Below, piece after piece: positions 25,453 to 33,372 of a stretch of DNA of 64,000 bases. A model generated the notes under the pieces. It saw nothing but the letters and a program-made list of their open reading frames with translations, was not told where the DNA came from and searched no databases. Position 1 is the first letter of the stretch; every line of letters starts with the position of its first letter. The DNA comes from Bacillus pumilus (lineage in GTDB: Bacteria; Bacillota; Bacilli; Bacillales; Bacillaceae). The stretch covers positions 227,884 to 291,883 of the forward strand of contig MKZN01000003.1 in NCBI GenBank assembly GCA_001938995.1. Direction: 5' to 3'. Position numbers and translations under genes: made by a program.

Positions 25453-26250
25453 ATGGTAAAAATCATTCAAGACTATATTTCAAAGAGTAACCGCAATAGA
25501 CCAGGCAACTATATGAAGCCTTCATATATTACAGTTCATAACACAGCTAACACGTCAAAGGGAGCAGACGCAGCCAGTCATGCTAGTTTTGTTAAACGAT
25601 CTAGTACGGCGGTGAGCTGGCATTACACTGTGGATGAAAATTGCATTTATCAGCATTTACCGTTAAACGAAAACGGATGGCACGCAGGGGATGGCCGAGG
25701 AAATGGCAATATGAAATCAATCGGAATTGAAATTTGCGAGAATAATGACGGAAATTTTGAGAAAGCAGTCGAAAACGCACAATGGCTTATTCGTCAATTG
25801 ATGCATGAGCATGGAATTTCACTATCAAATATTGTTCCACATAAGCACTGGAGCGGCAAAGAATGCCCTCGTAAACTATTGAATCGTTGGGACAGCTTCA
25901 AAGCAGGGATCGCGGTTGCTCACACAAGTAAAAAACCGACTGTTAAGCCAACAAAAGCAGTAGCATCCAAAACAGCTACTTCAAAGCCTGTTAAAAAGTC
26001 AACTGGCTTGCCAACAGGCATTTTAAAAGTTACTAAGCCTCTTACAAAGGGATCAGCAGTAAAAGCCGTACAACAAGCCCTAGCGTCTGTGTATTACTAT
26101 CCAGAAAAGGGAGCGAAAAACAACGGTGTCGATGGTTATTACGGACCGAAAACAGCGAATGCGGTCAAACGATTCCAGATGATGCATGGGCTTGTGGCAG
26201 ATGGCATCTACGGTCCAAAGACAAAAGCAGCACTAGAAAAGGTATTATAA
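25453..26250 (+). CDS. Endolysin: N-acetylmuramoyl-L-alanine amidase with peptidoglycan-binding domain
   Basis: The 265-residue protein has an Amidase_2 domain (~1-150) with zinc ligands His29 (TVHNTANTSKG) and the HKHWSGKECPRKLL motif near 136, plus NENGWHAGDG. A Lys/Pro/Thr linker (~155-195) joins a PG_binding_1 repeat (~200-262: GSAVKAVQQALAS, GVDGYYGPKTANAVKRFQ, DGIYGPKTKAAL). It lacks a secretion signal, so the holin must release it. It would cut host peptidoglycan for lysis. Confidence 0.95.
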   Translation: MVKIIQDYISKSNRNRPGNYMKPSYITVHNTANTSKGADAASHASFVKRSSTAVSWHYTVDENCIYQHLPLNENGWHAGDGRGNGNMKSIGIEICENNDGNFEKAVENAQWLIRQLMHEHGISLSNIVPHKHWSGKECPRKLLNRWDSFKAGIAVAHTSKKPTVKPTKAVASKTATSKPVKKSTGLPTGILKVTKPLTKGSAVKAVQQALASVYYYPEKGAKNNGVDGYYGPKTANAVKRFQMMHGLVADGIYGPKTKAALEKVL

Positions 26251-26291
26251 CAATGAAAAAGCCCTTCCGATATGGAGGGGCTTTCCATTGT
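26251..26291. terminator. Bidirectional terminator between endolysin and Imm50 gene
   Basis: AAAGCCC-TTCC and GGA-GGGGCTTT pair around GATAT, with A-rich and T-rich flanks. It serves the converging endolysin and the Imm50 transcript. Confidence 0.7.
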
Positions 26292-26359
26292 TATTCATCC
26301 TTTTATTTCATTGAAATAAATATAAAGGACCTTACTTGTAAGGGGAGCATTTATTTTTC

Positions 26360-26758
26360 TTACTCTATCTCTAAAGCTCCATTAATATAACCATTTATTG
26401 ATTGAATCAGGCCGACATCTGCTTGTATTCTGGCTGTAACCTCTCCAGTGATATTGATCTCAATTAAATCTTGTTCATTCTTATTTATCTCAATGCTTCC
26501 TCTATATGTATCTGACAATGTTTTTATTTCCAGAGAATGAATATCGAAAAAATCTACTTCAAGAGCAATTGCATTGTAGCCTAAGTTAGACCATTTTTTT
26601 GGTGGGTTTTCTGCATAAAATGGCATATCAAAATACAAAGTTGCTTTTCTTCCTTCCTCTTTAATAAAAATACCTTCAATACGTATGTTTTCTAATTTAG
26701 GAACCTCGTTATATAGACTTTTTAAGAAGAAATTTTCCTCTAAATTTTCGTACCACAT
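26360..26758 (-). CDS. Imm50-family immunity protein
   Basis: The 132-residue product has the Imm50 pattern: W at the start, PKLENIRIEGIFIKEEGRKATLYFDM, GYNAIALEVDFFDIHSLEI, and a C-terminal beta segment. Its gene lies 14 bases after the LXG toxin stop on the same strand, the normal toxin-immunity arrangement. It should bind and neutralise the toxin's nuclease domain in the lysogen and protect sister cells. GGTGTTATT precedes the ATG. Confidence 0.78.
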   Translation of the reverse strand: MWYENLEENFFLKSLYNEVPKLENIRIEGIFIKEEGRKATLYFDMPFYAENPPKKWSNLGYNAIALEVDFFDIHSLEIKTLSDTYRGSIEINKNEQDLIEINITGEVTARIQADVGLIQSINGYINGALEIE

Positions 26759-26772
26759 AATAACACCTCTAA

Positions 26773-28314
26773 TTATTTTTTGAATGAATAATGTTCTTTT
26801 GTCCCAGGGACTTTTCCTGTTCGAGGATTATCAAAGGGTCTTACATTAAAGTGAGGCCCTTGTCCACCTTTTTCATGACCTGCACTATGATCTTGTATGA
26901 TTATTTTTTGACCTTTGTTATTTGTATATATGTACTCTTTGGTCCAAATAATTTTACCATTTTTATCTTTCATAACACGGCTACCTTCATGGGGAGCGGT
27001 TCGCATTTCTACACGACGAGTTGCCTCAGGATGCTGGGATCTTGGAATGCCTGCATCTTTTTTAGCATCATTAAGAGCACCATGCCTACTAGGAAGTTTA
27101 ACCTTACTATTGGAGTCTTTACTAGCTTTTGTAACCTTCTTAGCTTTTTTCTCACCTTTAAGTAAAGTAAATACATATTTAATTTTCGCGACAGGTACTA
27201 TACTCATCCCCGACCAGATACGATCCTTAACAGACACTTTATCAAATGTTTCAGGGTCTATCCCTGTAATGGCCCGAATCGCGTCGTTAATTCCTGCAAA
27301 TTCCATCGCTGGATCTAGAAATTTTAATGGGGTGTCTTCTACTTTCACATCAGGTAGTGGTGTGATGCTCTCAATCCTTACTTTGTTTTGATTAAATATT
27401 TGTAAGCGATAGATCATTCCATCTCGCATGACCTCAACTGTTTTGGCATTTTGGAAGTTGATCTTTTTATAGTCATTCATATTATAGACTTTTCCATTGA
27501 TGGTTACAGTGTCTTGATTGATTTTATTGGACGGTTTTTTCTTCATAACCTTATCCACATTCGATCGCTCTGATTTATTCACCTTCTCGAGCATGATCTT
27601 CATTGGATTTTCATCAGGTTTGTCTATTTTTTTATTTAAATCGTTTAAGTTACTGCTGATTTTTTTGTCTTCTGTCTCATCCTTGAGGATAGAGCCTTTT
27701 TGATAGCTAGTGATCTCGATTTTAGGACCAGTAAACATGCTTCCAAGGACATCCATGTATTCCTTCATTGTTTCAAGGGAGCTCTTGGTTTCATTCAAAG
27801 CACTGGCTTGTTCTCTATCAAAGGCATGAAGAGAACCAATGGTTTTCGAAATGTTCATCCATGCTTTTTGATAGCTTGCTTGAAAATCAGAATCGTCCAC
27901 TCTAGGTAAATCAATGATATGGCTGACTTTGCCGATGGCGCTGTTCGCATCTGACACGATGTCAGAAATGGCCTGTTCGGCATTTTTTAAGCCTTGATCA
28001 AGCTCATGTTCGAGAAACGATTGTGAGATAAAGCCTTTTTCGTTTGATTCAAATGAGCGAAGTGATGTTTTTATCTTTTTGAGCGCGGCGCTGTATTCCT
28101 CAATGGAAAGCACGAAGAATTTCAAAAAGGGGATATGACATTCGTTATAAAACGCTCGAATGGCTTCTCCAGCTTCTCCCTTTAGAGCACCATCTAATGA
28201 GATGATCTGATTGATTTGTTTTTCTAGGGATTTGATGTTCTGTGATTGTTGCTTTAAGCTTGTCAGTGTTTGAGCAATTGCATCATCCAAAGCTTGAACA
28301 TCTAACGTTTTCAT
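26773..28314 (-). CDS. LXG-domain polymorphic toxin with HNH/EndoVII-type nuclease C-terminus
   Basis: The 513-residue protein starts MKTLDVQALDDAIAQTL, an LXG domain (~1-200, helical hairpin, FVLSIEEYSAALKKI). A middle region (~200-400) precedes a toxin domain at ~405-513: DAKKDAGIPRSQHPE, KEYIYTNNKGQ, DHSAGHEKGGQGPHFNVRP, which matches the EHHH type of HNH/EndoVII nucleases. LXG toxins leave by type VII secretion and attack neighbouring cells. The gene is oriented against the lytic genes and is lysogen cargo. AAAGGAG precedes the ATG. Confidence 0.83.
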   Translation of the reverse strand: MKTLDVQALDDAIAQTLTSLKQQSQNIKSLEKQINQIISLDGALKGEAGEAIRAFYNECHIPFLKFFVLSIEEYSAALKKIKTSLRSFESNEKGFISQSFLEHELDQGLKNAEQAISDIVSDANSAIGKVSHIIDLPRVDDSDFQASYQKAWMNISKTIGSLHAFDREQASALNETKSSLETMKEYMDVLGSMFTGPKIEITSYQKGSILKDETEDKKISSNLNDLNKKIDKPDENPMKIMLEKVNKSERSNVDKVMKKKPSNKINQDTVTINGKVYNMNDYKKINFQNAKTVEVMRDGMIYRLQIFNQNKVRIESITPLPDVKVEDTPLKFLDPAMEFAGINDAIRAITGIDPETFDKVSVKDRIWSGMSIVPVAKIKYVFTLLKGEKKAKKVTKASKDSNSKVKLPSRHGALNDAKKDAGIPRSQHPEATRRVEMRTAPHEGSRVMKDKNGKIIWTKEYIYTNNKGQKIIIQDHSAGHEKGGQGPHFNVRPFDNPRTGKVPGTKEHYSFKK

Positions 28315-28614
28315 GGCAATCTCCTTTAATGCTTGGTTACAATCAATAGAGAGTTTACCACTAGATGGAGATAAATTGAGAAATAAACCCTGAGTTTCTT
28401 TAAAAATGAATCAAATTGCATAGGTGATATGTCCTGGGTTAAGGCGATATTTCTGATGACTCCACTTTAACTGTGAACCTATAAATGTACAGTTGAACCT
28501 CTTGATTACAAAGGGGTGGAAAAATAAAACCCTGAATTATGGATAATAAAGGATTTTAATTCCGCACCCTACGTATTACAATGTATATGATTTATACAAA
28601 GGGATGTGGTGACG
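28315..28614. other. Intergenic region between LXG toxin and small membrane gene
   Basis: The 300-bp region is AT-rich and should hold the divergent promoters of the two genes. Two similar short stretches (AAATAAACCCTGAG near 28381 and AAATAAAACCCTGAA near 28522) may be operator-like repeats. No coding potential is evident. Confidence 0.4.
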
Positions 28615-28770
28615 GTGAAGCATTTTTTAACGGCAATCGTAGTGGCCATAGTGGTAGCGGTAATTGTATATGTTGCAGATGATCGCTTAAGTATGTTTCC
28701 ATTGATGCTGATTTTAGCAGTCGCGATCTATATCGTAAGCAGAATTAGCGAAACTCTGATTAAGAAATAA
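28615..28770 (+). CDS. Small two-helix membrane protein (51 aa)
   Basis: A GTG start lies six bases after GGTGACG-type sequence. The product is two hydrophobic segments (about 4-21 and 27-43: MKHFLTAIVVAIVVAVIVYV; LMLILAVAIYIVS) with a DDR turn between. No family is recognised. A hairpin with a T run follows. It lies between the toxin gene and the reverse-strand wHTH gene and is probably lysogenic cargo. Confidence 0.55.
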   Translation: MKHFLTAIVVAIVVAVIVYVADDRLSMFPLMLILAVAIYIVSRISETLIKK

Positions 28771-28796
28771 TCAAAAGAAAATAGTTAATAACATGA

Positions 28797-28821
28797 CCCC
28801 TCCACTGGAAGGGTTTTTTTA
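28797..28821 (+). terminator. Intrinsic terminator after the small membrane gene
   Basis: CCCCTCC pairs with GGAAGGG (one bulge) around ACT and seven Ts follow. It also lies at the 3' end of the converging reverse-strand gene. Confidence 0.65.
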
Positions 28822-29010
28822 TTTAAACCGCCACTCCTTCTTCTCTTTATCCCATTCTAATTCTTTTCTTGTGATAAGGTTTTTAACAGCCTTACGGATT
28901 ACCAGTTCATTTTTACCCGTTTTCCTTTTAAGGTCATCCATTGATGGGTTTCGTCTGAATCTGCTCATGTTATAGATGATTCGATACAACTTTCTCTCAA
29001 GATCGGTCAC
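28819..29010 (-). CDS. Small basic winged-helix-like protein; candidate excision or regulatory factor
   Basis: The 63-residue product (start MTDLERKLYRIIYNMSRF) contains helices and a recognition-like stretch NPSMDDLKRKTGKNELVIRKAVKNLI, then a wing-like LEWDKEKKEWRFK. The GTG start at 29010 follows AGGAGGG; the longer open frame has no ribosome site. The high positive charge suits DNA binding. Small basic proteins encoded near serine integrases often serve as recombination directionality factors, but nothing here shows this role. Promoter-like elements lie upstream. Confidence 0.6.
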   Translation of the reverse strand: MTDLERKLYRIIYNMSRFRRNPSMDDLKRKTGKNELVIRKAVKNLITRKELEWDKEKKEWRFK

Positions 29011-29031
29011 GGCGTACCCTCCTATAAAAAG

Positions 29032-29039
29032 AATGTATG
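29032..29039 (-). promoter_or_regulatory. CATACATT: sigma-E-like -10 element upstream of the small wHTH gene
   Basis: On the reverse strand CATACATT reads as the consensus -10 of sigma-E promoters (CATACAnT). The expected -35 about 14 bases upstream is poor (TTATTAA), so this is only a hint. Confidence 0.25.
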
Positions 29040-29043
29040 TTCG

Positions 29044-29072
29044 ATTATAAATGTTAATAAAAAACCCTTCAA
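29044..29072 (-). promoter_or_regulatory. Candidate SigA promoter of the small wHTH gene
   Basis: TTGAAG and TATAAT on the reverse strand are spaced by 17 bases. The -35 box lies inside the terminator hairpin of the upstream lipoprotein gene. Confidence 0.5.
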
Positions 29073-29081
29073 CTTGAAGGG
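29057..29081 (-). terminator. Terminator of the lipoprotein gene
   Basis: CCCTTC pairs with GAAGGG around AAGTT, directly after the TGA, followed by six Us on the reverse strand. Confidence 0.8.
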
Positions 29082-30056
29082 TCAATTTAAAGAAGATACT
29101 TTATCGGTAATTTTCATTTGTTTTCCTGAGCGTTCATACGAGAATTTAGCAACTGTTTCTTCTTCATCTATATAAGGAACTTTCCAAAATACAGCTATCT
29201 GATTGACTGTATCATTATCTTTGCCAATGTTTGCAGCTAAGTCATCACTATACATTTCAACCATGTTATAAGCTGTCTTACTTGTGTTCAATGCATCAAA
29301 AGATAAGTAAACAAGAGCAATTAACTTGTTCTTCTCACTCGCACCCATATCTTCGTTAATTTCAATTTTTTCAATCGATGTGGTTTTATAGTTCTCTTCG
29401 ATAATTTTTTTGATTTCTATTTCTGCATCATATTTAATCATATCTAACTCATTTTCTTCACTGTTATCTTCAACTTCTTCTGAGGTATAAACTTCATTTT
29501 TCTCTTCCTCTGCATCTTTATCTTTAGGCAAAGTTTCCTCCTCAGTTATAACTTCAGAATTGTTTATTTTTAAATCTATTTCAGCAGTTGCTTTTAGTTC
29601 TGAGTCACCGCTAATCTGTGGACCAGTGAGGTTAGATCCATTATCTCCAAAAACTTCTTGAATAACTTCAGCTTGTTCAAGAACCGGTAATGTTTCAACA
29701 TATATAAAATATTTCCCATCATCAAATACTGTGTCATCTTCATTAAAGAATTTATACTCGAAAGATCCATCCTTTTGAACAGCTGTATTAACTATTGAGT
29801 TTTTATGGGAATTTTTTTGTTCAAGACGAATCCTTAGTTTCGTATCTTTAGGTAAGTTGCTTTTCCCGCTAAGGATAATAATTTTATTGTTTGTGATTTC
29901 TTTATCCAAAGTGATCTTTACGTTTAATTTTTTTTTAGTTTCAATGCTTTCTTCTTTTTTACTGGAGTTACTTGTGGATGTGTTTTCTGCTTTGCCACAA
30001 GCAGAAATGAATAAGGTACATAAAATTAAAAGGAGAAAAGTTTTAATAAGATTCAA
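29082..30056 (-). CDS. Prophage lipoprotein of unknown function
   Basis: The 324-residue product from the TTG start has a lipoprotein signal peptide with lipobox ISAC (Cys about 20). A low-complexity Ser/Thr/Glu linker follows, then an Ig-like beta domain (about 45-160; KLNVKITLDKEITNNKI), an acidic Glu-rich stretch (about 185-210) and a C-terminal domain (about 220-324). Surface anchoring plus an Ig-like domain suggests interaction outside the cell, for example blocking superinfecting phage, but no evidence shows this. GGAGGG precedes the TTG. It is the only gene in its unit and is transcribed away from the integrase. Confidence 0.6.
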   Translation of the reverse strand: MNLIKTFLLLILCTLFISACGKAENTSTSNSSKKEESIETKKKLNVKITLDKEITNNKIIILSGKSNLPKDTKLRIRLEQKNSHKNSIVNTAVQKDGSFEYKFFNEDDTVFDDGKYFIYVETLPVLEQAEVIQEVFGDNGSNLTGPQISGDSELKATAEIDLKINNSEVITEEETLPKDKDAEEEKNEVYTSEEVEDNSEENELDMIKYDAEIEIKKIIEENYKTTSIEKIEINEDMGASEKNKLIALVYLSFDALNTSKTAYNMVEMYSDDLAANIGKDNDTVNQIAVFWKVPYIDEEETVAKFSYERSGKQMKITDKVSSLN

Positions 30057-30214
30057 TATAGACCCTCCAAAACAAATTTTTTCCAAATAAGTCTATCATA
30101 TTATTGAATTAAAAAGAGGATGAAATAATGTTTTTTCCAAATTAAGAATATTACGGAATTGACATTCGAGATGTTATAATTTAGTAAGAACAATTCACAA
30201 TTGGGGTGTGTTAT

Positions 30215-31738
30215 ATGCATTTCCGCAAAGAATCAGTTGAAGAAATCATCAAATATGACGATTACCCTTATAAAGTCTATACAAGGGTTTCGACAGACCG
30301 CGACGAGCAAATAAGTTCTAAGGAAAACCAAATTGACGTTTGTCGATATTGGATCGAGCAACACAACTATGAATGGGATGACCGTTCTGTTTTGTTAGAT
30401 GATGGTATCAGCGGAACCGTTCTTGAAGATAGGGCAGCAATGAAATACATTTTTTCATTGGCAGAAAAGAAAGAAATAAAAATGGTTATTTTCAAATCCA
30501 TCACACGTCTTGCGAGGGATTTGAAAGATGCTCTTTATATTAGAGAGATTTTAGTATCTAACGGTGTTCGTGTCGTCACGCTTGAAGAAGATTATGACAG
30601 CCTTTATGAAAGTAAGGCGTCTATGAAATTTGAAATGTCGGCCCTTTTCGCGGAGCAGTTACCTAAATCTATGTCCGTAAACATAAGTGGTGTACTTGCA
30701 GCAAAGGCCAGAAGGGGAGAGCATTCTGGAAGAGTACCGTATGGTTATATGAAAGAGGGGAAATACCTCGTAATTAATGAAAATGAAGCCGATGTGATAA
30801 GGTTAATTTTTCATTTATATAACAACGAGGGATTAGGCCATAAAAGAGTTACATACGCTTTGCAGGAGAAGTGTAAAGCTGGTGAAATACCTCCGCCAAG
30901 GAAAAGAAGTAACTGGCAGCTCACAACGGTTCAGACTATTTTAAAAAACCCTATTTATTGTGGAGTTCACATTGCAAATAGACATACAACGATAAAGGTA
31001 GATGGGCGAAAGAAATTCATTAGAAATCCACCTGAAAAATGGAATGTTTATGAAGACTTCTGCCCGCCAATTGTTTCAAGAGAAGATTGGGAAAAAGCCA
31101 ACAGTAAACAAACAGTCAATAAAAAGAGGAAATTCACACCTTGGAATGAGCTGAGAAAGCTAATTATCTGTGGGAAATGTGGATCTAAAATGGTGATTAT
31201 CCAAACTCATCGAGATAAAAAGAATGGAGAGCGGACTTATTGGAAATACCTAAAATGTAGTAATTTTAGAAGGTCGGGGAAAGATGGCTGTGTGAATCAT
31301 GTCCCGATCAAATATGAAGAACTTCGAGATTTTGTGATTGAAAATCTTATTAAATTTTCAGAGGGTATTTCACATGATTTTAAAAAAAATGCGTTTGAAC
31401 AAAAGGAAAAACAAATTAAAGCGATAAAGGCAGAATTAAAGTCTTTAGAGACACAAAATAAAAGATTGTTAGAACTATACTTAGAAGATCAAATGATCAC
31501 AAAAGTCGAATTTCAAAGTAAACGGAATGACATCCAGGCCAAAATAACAAATCTTGAACAGAATTTATTCTCGTTGCAACATGTACAAGATGAGAAGAAT
31601 TCAATCATTGAAATGAAAGCAGTCATTCAAGAACTTGAGGATAGAGAAAAAGACTTAAAGCATGTGTTTGAAAAGCTCATTGATCGTATCGTGATTGATC
31701 CAAATGGGCAAATAAACATCTATTACAGATTCAAATGA
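30215..31738 (+). CDS. Large serine recombinase: prophage integrase
   Basis: The 507-residue enzyme has a resolvase catalytic domain (~18-165) with nucleophile Ser26 in YTRVSTDRDE and the ITRLARD motif at 96-102. A recombinase domain (about 180-300; SGRVPYGYMKEG, LKNPIYCG), a zinc ribbon (about 318-365; CGKCGSKM ... CSNFRR ... CVNH) and a C-terminal coiled coil (about 390-475) follow. This is a complete phage-type integrase. It catalyses integration at attB with a two-base crossover and needs a directionality factor for excision. I chose ATG 30215 because GGGGTG is six bases upstream. Its stop overlaps the chimeric gerE frame by four bases, placing attR just beyond. Confidence 0.96.
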   Translation: MHFRKESVEEIIKYDDYPYKVYTRVSTDRDEQISSKENQIDVCRYWIEQHNYEWDDRSVLLDDGISGTVLEDRAAMKYIFSLAEKKEIKMVIFKSITRLARDLKDALYIREILVSNGVRVVTLEEDYDSLYESKASMKFEMSALFAEQLPKSMSVNISGVLAAKARRGEHSGRVPYGYMKEGKYLVINENEADVIRLIFHLYNNEGLGHKRVTYALQEKCKAGEIPPPRKRSNWQLTTVQTILKNPIYCGVHIANRHTTIKVDGRKKFIRNPPEKWNVYEDFCPPIVSREDWEKANSKQTVNKKRKFTPWNELRKLIICGKCGSKMVIIQTHRDKKNGERTYWKYLKCSNFRRSGKDGCVNHVPIKYEELRDFVIENLIKFSEGISHDFKKNAFEQKEKQIKAIKAELKSLETQNKRLLELYLEDQMITKVEFQSKRNDIQAKITNLEQNLFSLQHVQDEKNSIIEMKAVIQELEDREKDLKHVFEKLIDRIVIDPNGQINIYYRFK

Positions 31739-31857
31739 CACAGCTGAATAACGATTTGCAAAGGGTACGCTTAGCAAATGCCATGCAAAAGCTAGGAGTC
31801 AAAGGTCGTTCACAGGCCGTCGTCGAGCTTCTGCGTATGGGTGAGCTAGAGCTCTAA
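31735..31857 (+). pseudogene. gerE: 3' fragment of gerE, split by the prophage
   Basis: From 31777 the frame reads NAMQKLGVKGRSQAVVEL and then LRMGELEL, stop. This is the C-terminus (26 residues) of the 74-residue LuxR-type regulator GerE, including the end of its helix-turn-helix. The first ~48 codons are missing and do not occur elsewhere in the window, so they should lie left of the prophage. The upstream codons come from phage DNA. The frame stays open back to an ATG that overlaps the integrase stop, giving a 40-residue chimera whose function is doubtful. A terminator follows. GerE regulates late spore-coat genes with sigma-K in the mother cell, so the interruption would block these until excision. 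Confidence 0.9.
31754..31779. other. Dyad near attR
   Basis: ATTTGC and GCAAAT form arms of a symmetric element centred on GTAC at 31765-31768; 11 of the first 13 paired positions match. It ends where gerE codons start, so it may be part of the integrase binding region (attP arm). Confidence 0.4.
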
Positions 31858-31861
31858 AGTC

Positions 31862-31898
31862 AGCCGGTTTTCCTCCACATCGAGGAGGAACCGGTTAT
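31862..31898 (+). terminator. Terminator of the original gerE unit
   Basis: CCGGTTTTCCTC pairs with GAGGAGGAACCGG; the T run is weak (TTATT). It lies just after the gerE stop. Confidence 0.6.
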
Positions 31899-32006
31899 TC
31901 TGTGTGAATTTCCTCACAGCATCTTCTTGCATTTTCTTTGAAAAACGAGGAAAATAGATGTGTACGTGTTAATTAAAGTGAGATGCTATAGTGAGGTATC
32001 AATGAA

Positions 32007-32447
32007 ATGGAAACGAATGAGTTCGACCATGTTGCAGATATTGAGAAATCATTGCGCCATATTGCCGCAATTATTAAGCAAAAAGGCAGAGAAATCCTCA
32101 ATCAATATACGATTACACCACCACAATTTGTTGGGCTTCAATGGCTCTATGAATTCGGGGATATGACAATAGGTGAATTATCACAAAAGATGTATCTGGC
32201 ATGCAGCACGACCACCGATTTAATTGATAGAATGGAAAAAAATGAACTGGTTGAACGGGTCAAAGATCCATCTGACCGCCGAGTCGTCCGAATTCATTTA
32301 TTGCCTGAAGGTGAGCGGATTATTCAAGAAGTGATCGCCAAACGCCAAGAATACGTCAGTGAACTTCTAGGGGCTTTCTCAGAAGAAGAAGCCACCCTTT
32401 TCAATCAATCTTTAACGAAACTACAGCAGCAAATGAAAAGAAAATGA
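32007..32447 (+). CDS. ysmB: MarR-family transcriptional regulator YsmB
   Basis: The 146-residue winged-helix protein has the MarR layout: N-terminal helix ([16 protein letters not shown]), [46 protein letters not shown] (the recognition helix and wing), then a C-terminal dimer helix. In B. subtilis ysmB lies between gerE and racE, as here. Its ligand and targets are not known to me. The start has a modest ribosome site (GAGGT, ten bases upstream). It is followed directly by racE. Confidence 0.92.
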   Translation: METNEFDHVADIEKSLRHIAAIIKQKGREILNQYTITPPQFVGLQWLYEFGDMTIGELSQKMYLACSTTTDLIDRMEKNELVERVKDPSDRRVVRIHLLPEGERIIQEVIAKRQEYVSELLGAFSEEEATLFNQSLTKLQQQMKRK

Positions 32448-32454
32448 GGCGATT

Positions 32455-33273
32455 TTGTTGGATCAACCAATCGGCGTTATTGATTCCGGCGTTGGCGGTT
32501 TAACCGTTGCCAAGGAAATCATGAGACAACTGCCAAAAGAAAAAATTATTTACGTGGGTGATACAAAACGATGTCCGTATGGCCCCCGGGAACAAGAAGA
32601 AGTTCGTCAATACACATGGGAAATGGCGCACTACTTATTGAGGCATCATCATATTAAAATGCTCGTGATTGCTTGTAACACCGCCACAGCCATTGCGCTT
32701 GATGAAATCAAAGCGACGCTTGATATCCCGGTCATTGGCGTCATCCAGCCTGGAGCACGCACGGCAATCAAGGTGACAAACAATCAGCATATTGGTGTCA
32801 TTGGGACAGCCAATACGATCAAAAGCGAGGCCTATAAAGAGGCGCTGCTTTCATTAAAAGCAGGTTTGACGGTTCAAAGCCTGGCTTGCCCAATGCTCGT
32901 CCCATTTGTAGAAAGCGGCACGTTCTTAGATCAAACAGCAGATGAAGTGGTAAAAGCATCACTTGAACCGATGAAAGAACACGGAATTGATACATTGATT
33001 CTTGGCTGCACGCACTATCCTATTTTAAAAGAACCGATACAGCGTTTTATGGGCAGTGAGGTCAGCATCATTTCATCAGGAGATGAGACAGCTAGAGAAG
33101 CAAGTACCATTCTTTCCTATAAAGGGTTGTTAAATGCTTCGCAGGACACACCTATCCATACATTTTACACAACAGGAGATCAGCAAAATTTTCAGAACAT
33201 CGCCTGTGACTGGTTTGGCTACCTACCAGGAAAAGTCGAAACGGTGTCACTTGAACACGTATATCAGCCATAA
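32455..33273 (+). CDS. racE: Glutamate racemase
   Basis: The 272-residue enzyme makes D-glutamate from L-glutamate for peptidoglycan (and poly-gamma-glutamate where made). Catalytic features: Asp10 in VIDSGVGG, Cys74 (ACNTATA) and Cys183 (GCTHYP). The TTG start follows GAGGCGA and matches the family N-terminus [11 protein letters not shown]. The order ysmB-racE-gerM is as in B. subtilis. A terminator follows. Confidence 0.97.
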   Translation: MLDQPIGVIDSGVGGLTVAKEIMRQLPKEKIIYVGDTKRCPYGPREQEEVRQYTWEMAHYLLRHHHIKMLVIACNTATAIALDEIKATLDIPVIGVIQPGARTAIKVTNNQHIGVIGTANTIKSEAYKEALLSLKAGLTVQSLACPMLVPFVESGTFLDQTADEVVKASLEPMKEHGIDTLILGCTHYPILKEPIQRFMGSEVSIISSGDETAREASTILSYKGLLNASQDTPIHTFYTTGDQQNFQNIACDWFGYLPGKVETVSLEHVYQP

Positions 33274-33302
33274 CCCACTTCTACCTGAAGTGGGATTTTT
33301 TT
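33274..33302 (+). terminator. Intrinsic terminator after racE
   Basis: CCCACTTC and GAAGTGGG around TACCT, then seven Ts. Confidence 0.9.
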
Positions 33303-33372
33303 ATGAAAAGGGTCTAATCCACTCTGGGAGCTCGTATACATAGTAGTACAAACTACCAGAGGAGGGTGAAGT

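Larger units (their letters stand above)
1..31776. mobile_element. Prophage, right-hand part (late genes, lysis, cargo and integrase); interrupts gerE
   Basis: A continuous block of phage late genes runs left to right in canonical order: late regulator, HNH, TerS, TerL, portal, protease, capsid, connectors, tail, baseplate, holins, amidase. It is followed by cargo genes and a serine integrase at the right end. The right boundary is placed where codons matching the end of gerE begin, about 40 bases after the integrase stop. The left end, with repressor, replication genes and the 5' part of gerE, is not in the window. HK97-type head genes and a long tape measure indicate a siphovirus. The genome looks intact: no structural gene is visibly broken. 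Confidence 0.96.

Noticed and set aside
30159..30180. TTGACA followed by TATAAT before the integrase gene
   Set aside because: Only 10 bases separate the two, too short for a SigA promoter. TATAAT may pair with TTACGG (18 bases), but that is weak, so no promoter is called.
30215..31738. Transposon resolvase/invertase
   Set aside because: The large C-terminal zinc ribbon and coiled coil and the position at the prophage edge indicate a phage large serine integrase, not a small resolvase.
31754..31779. Dyad centre (GTAC) as the exact crossover point, with native gerE to its right
   Set aside because: The codons right of the centre read V-R-L-A before N-A-M, whereas GerE has V-R-N-H-I-S before N-A-M. 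The gerE match begins only near 31774-31777.
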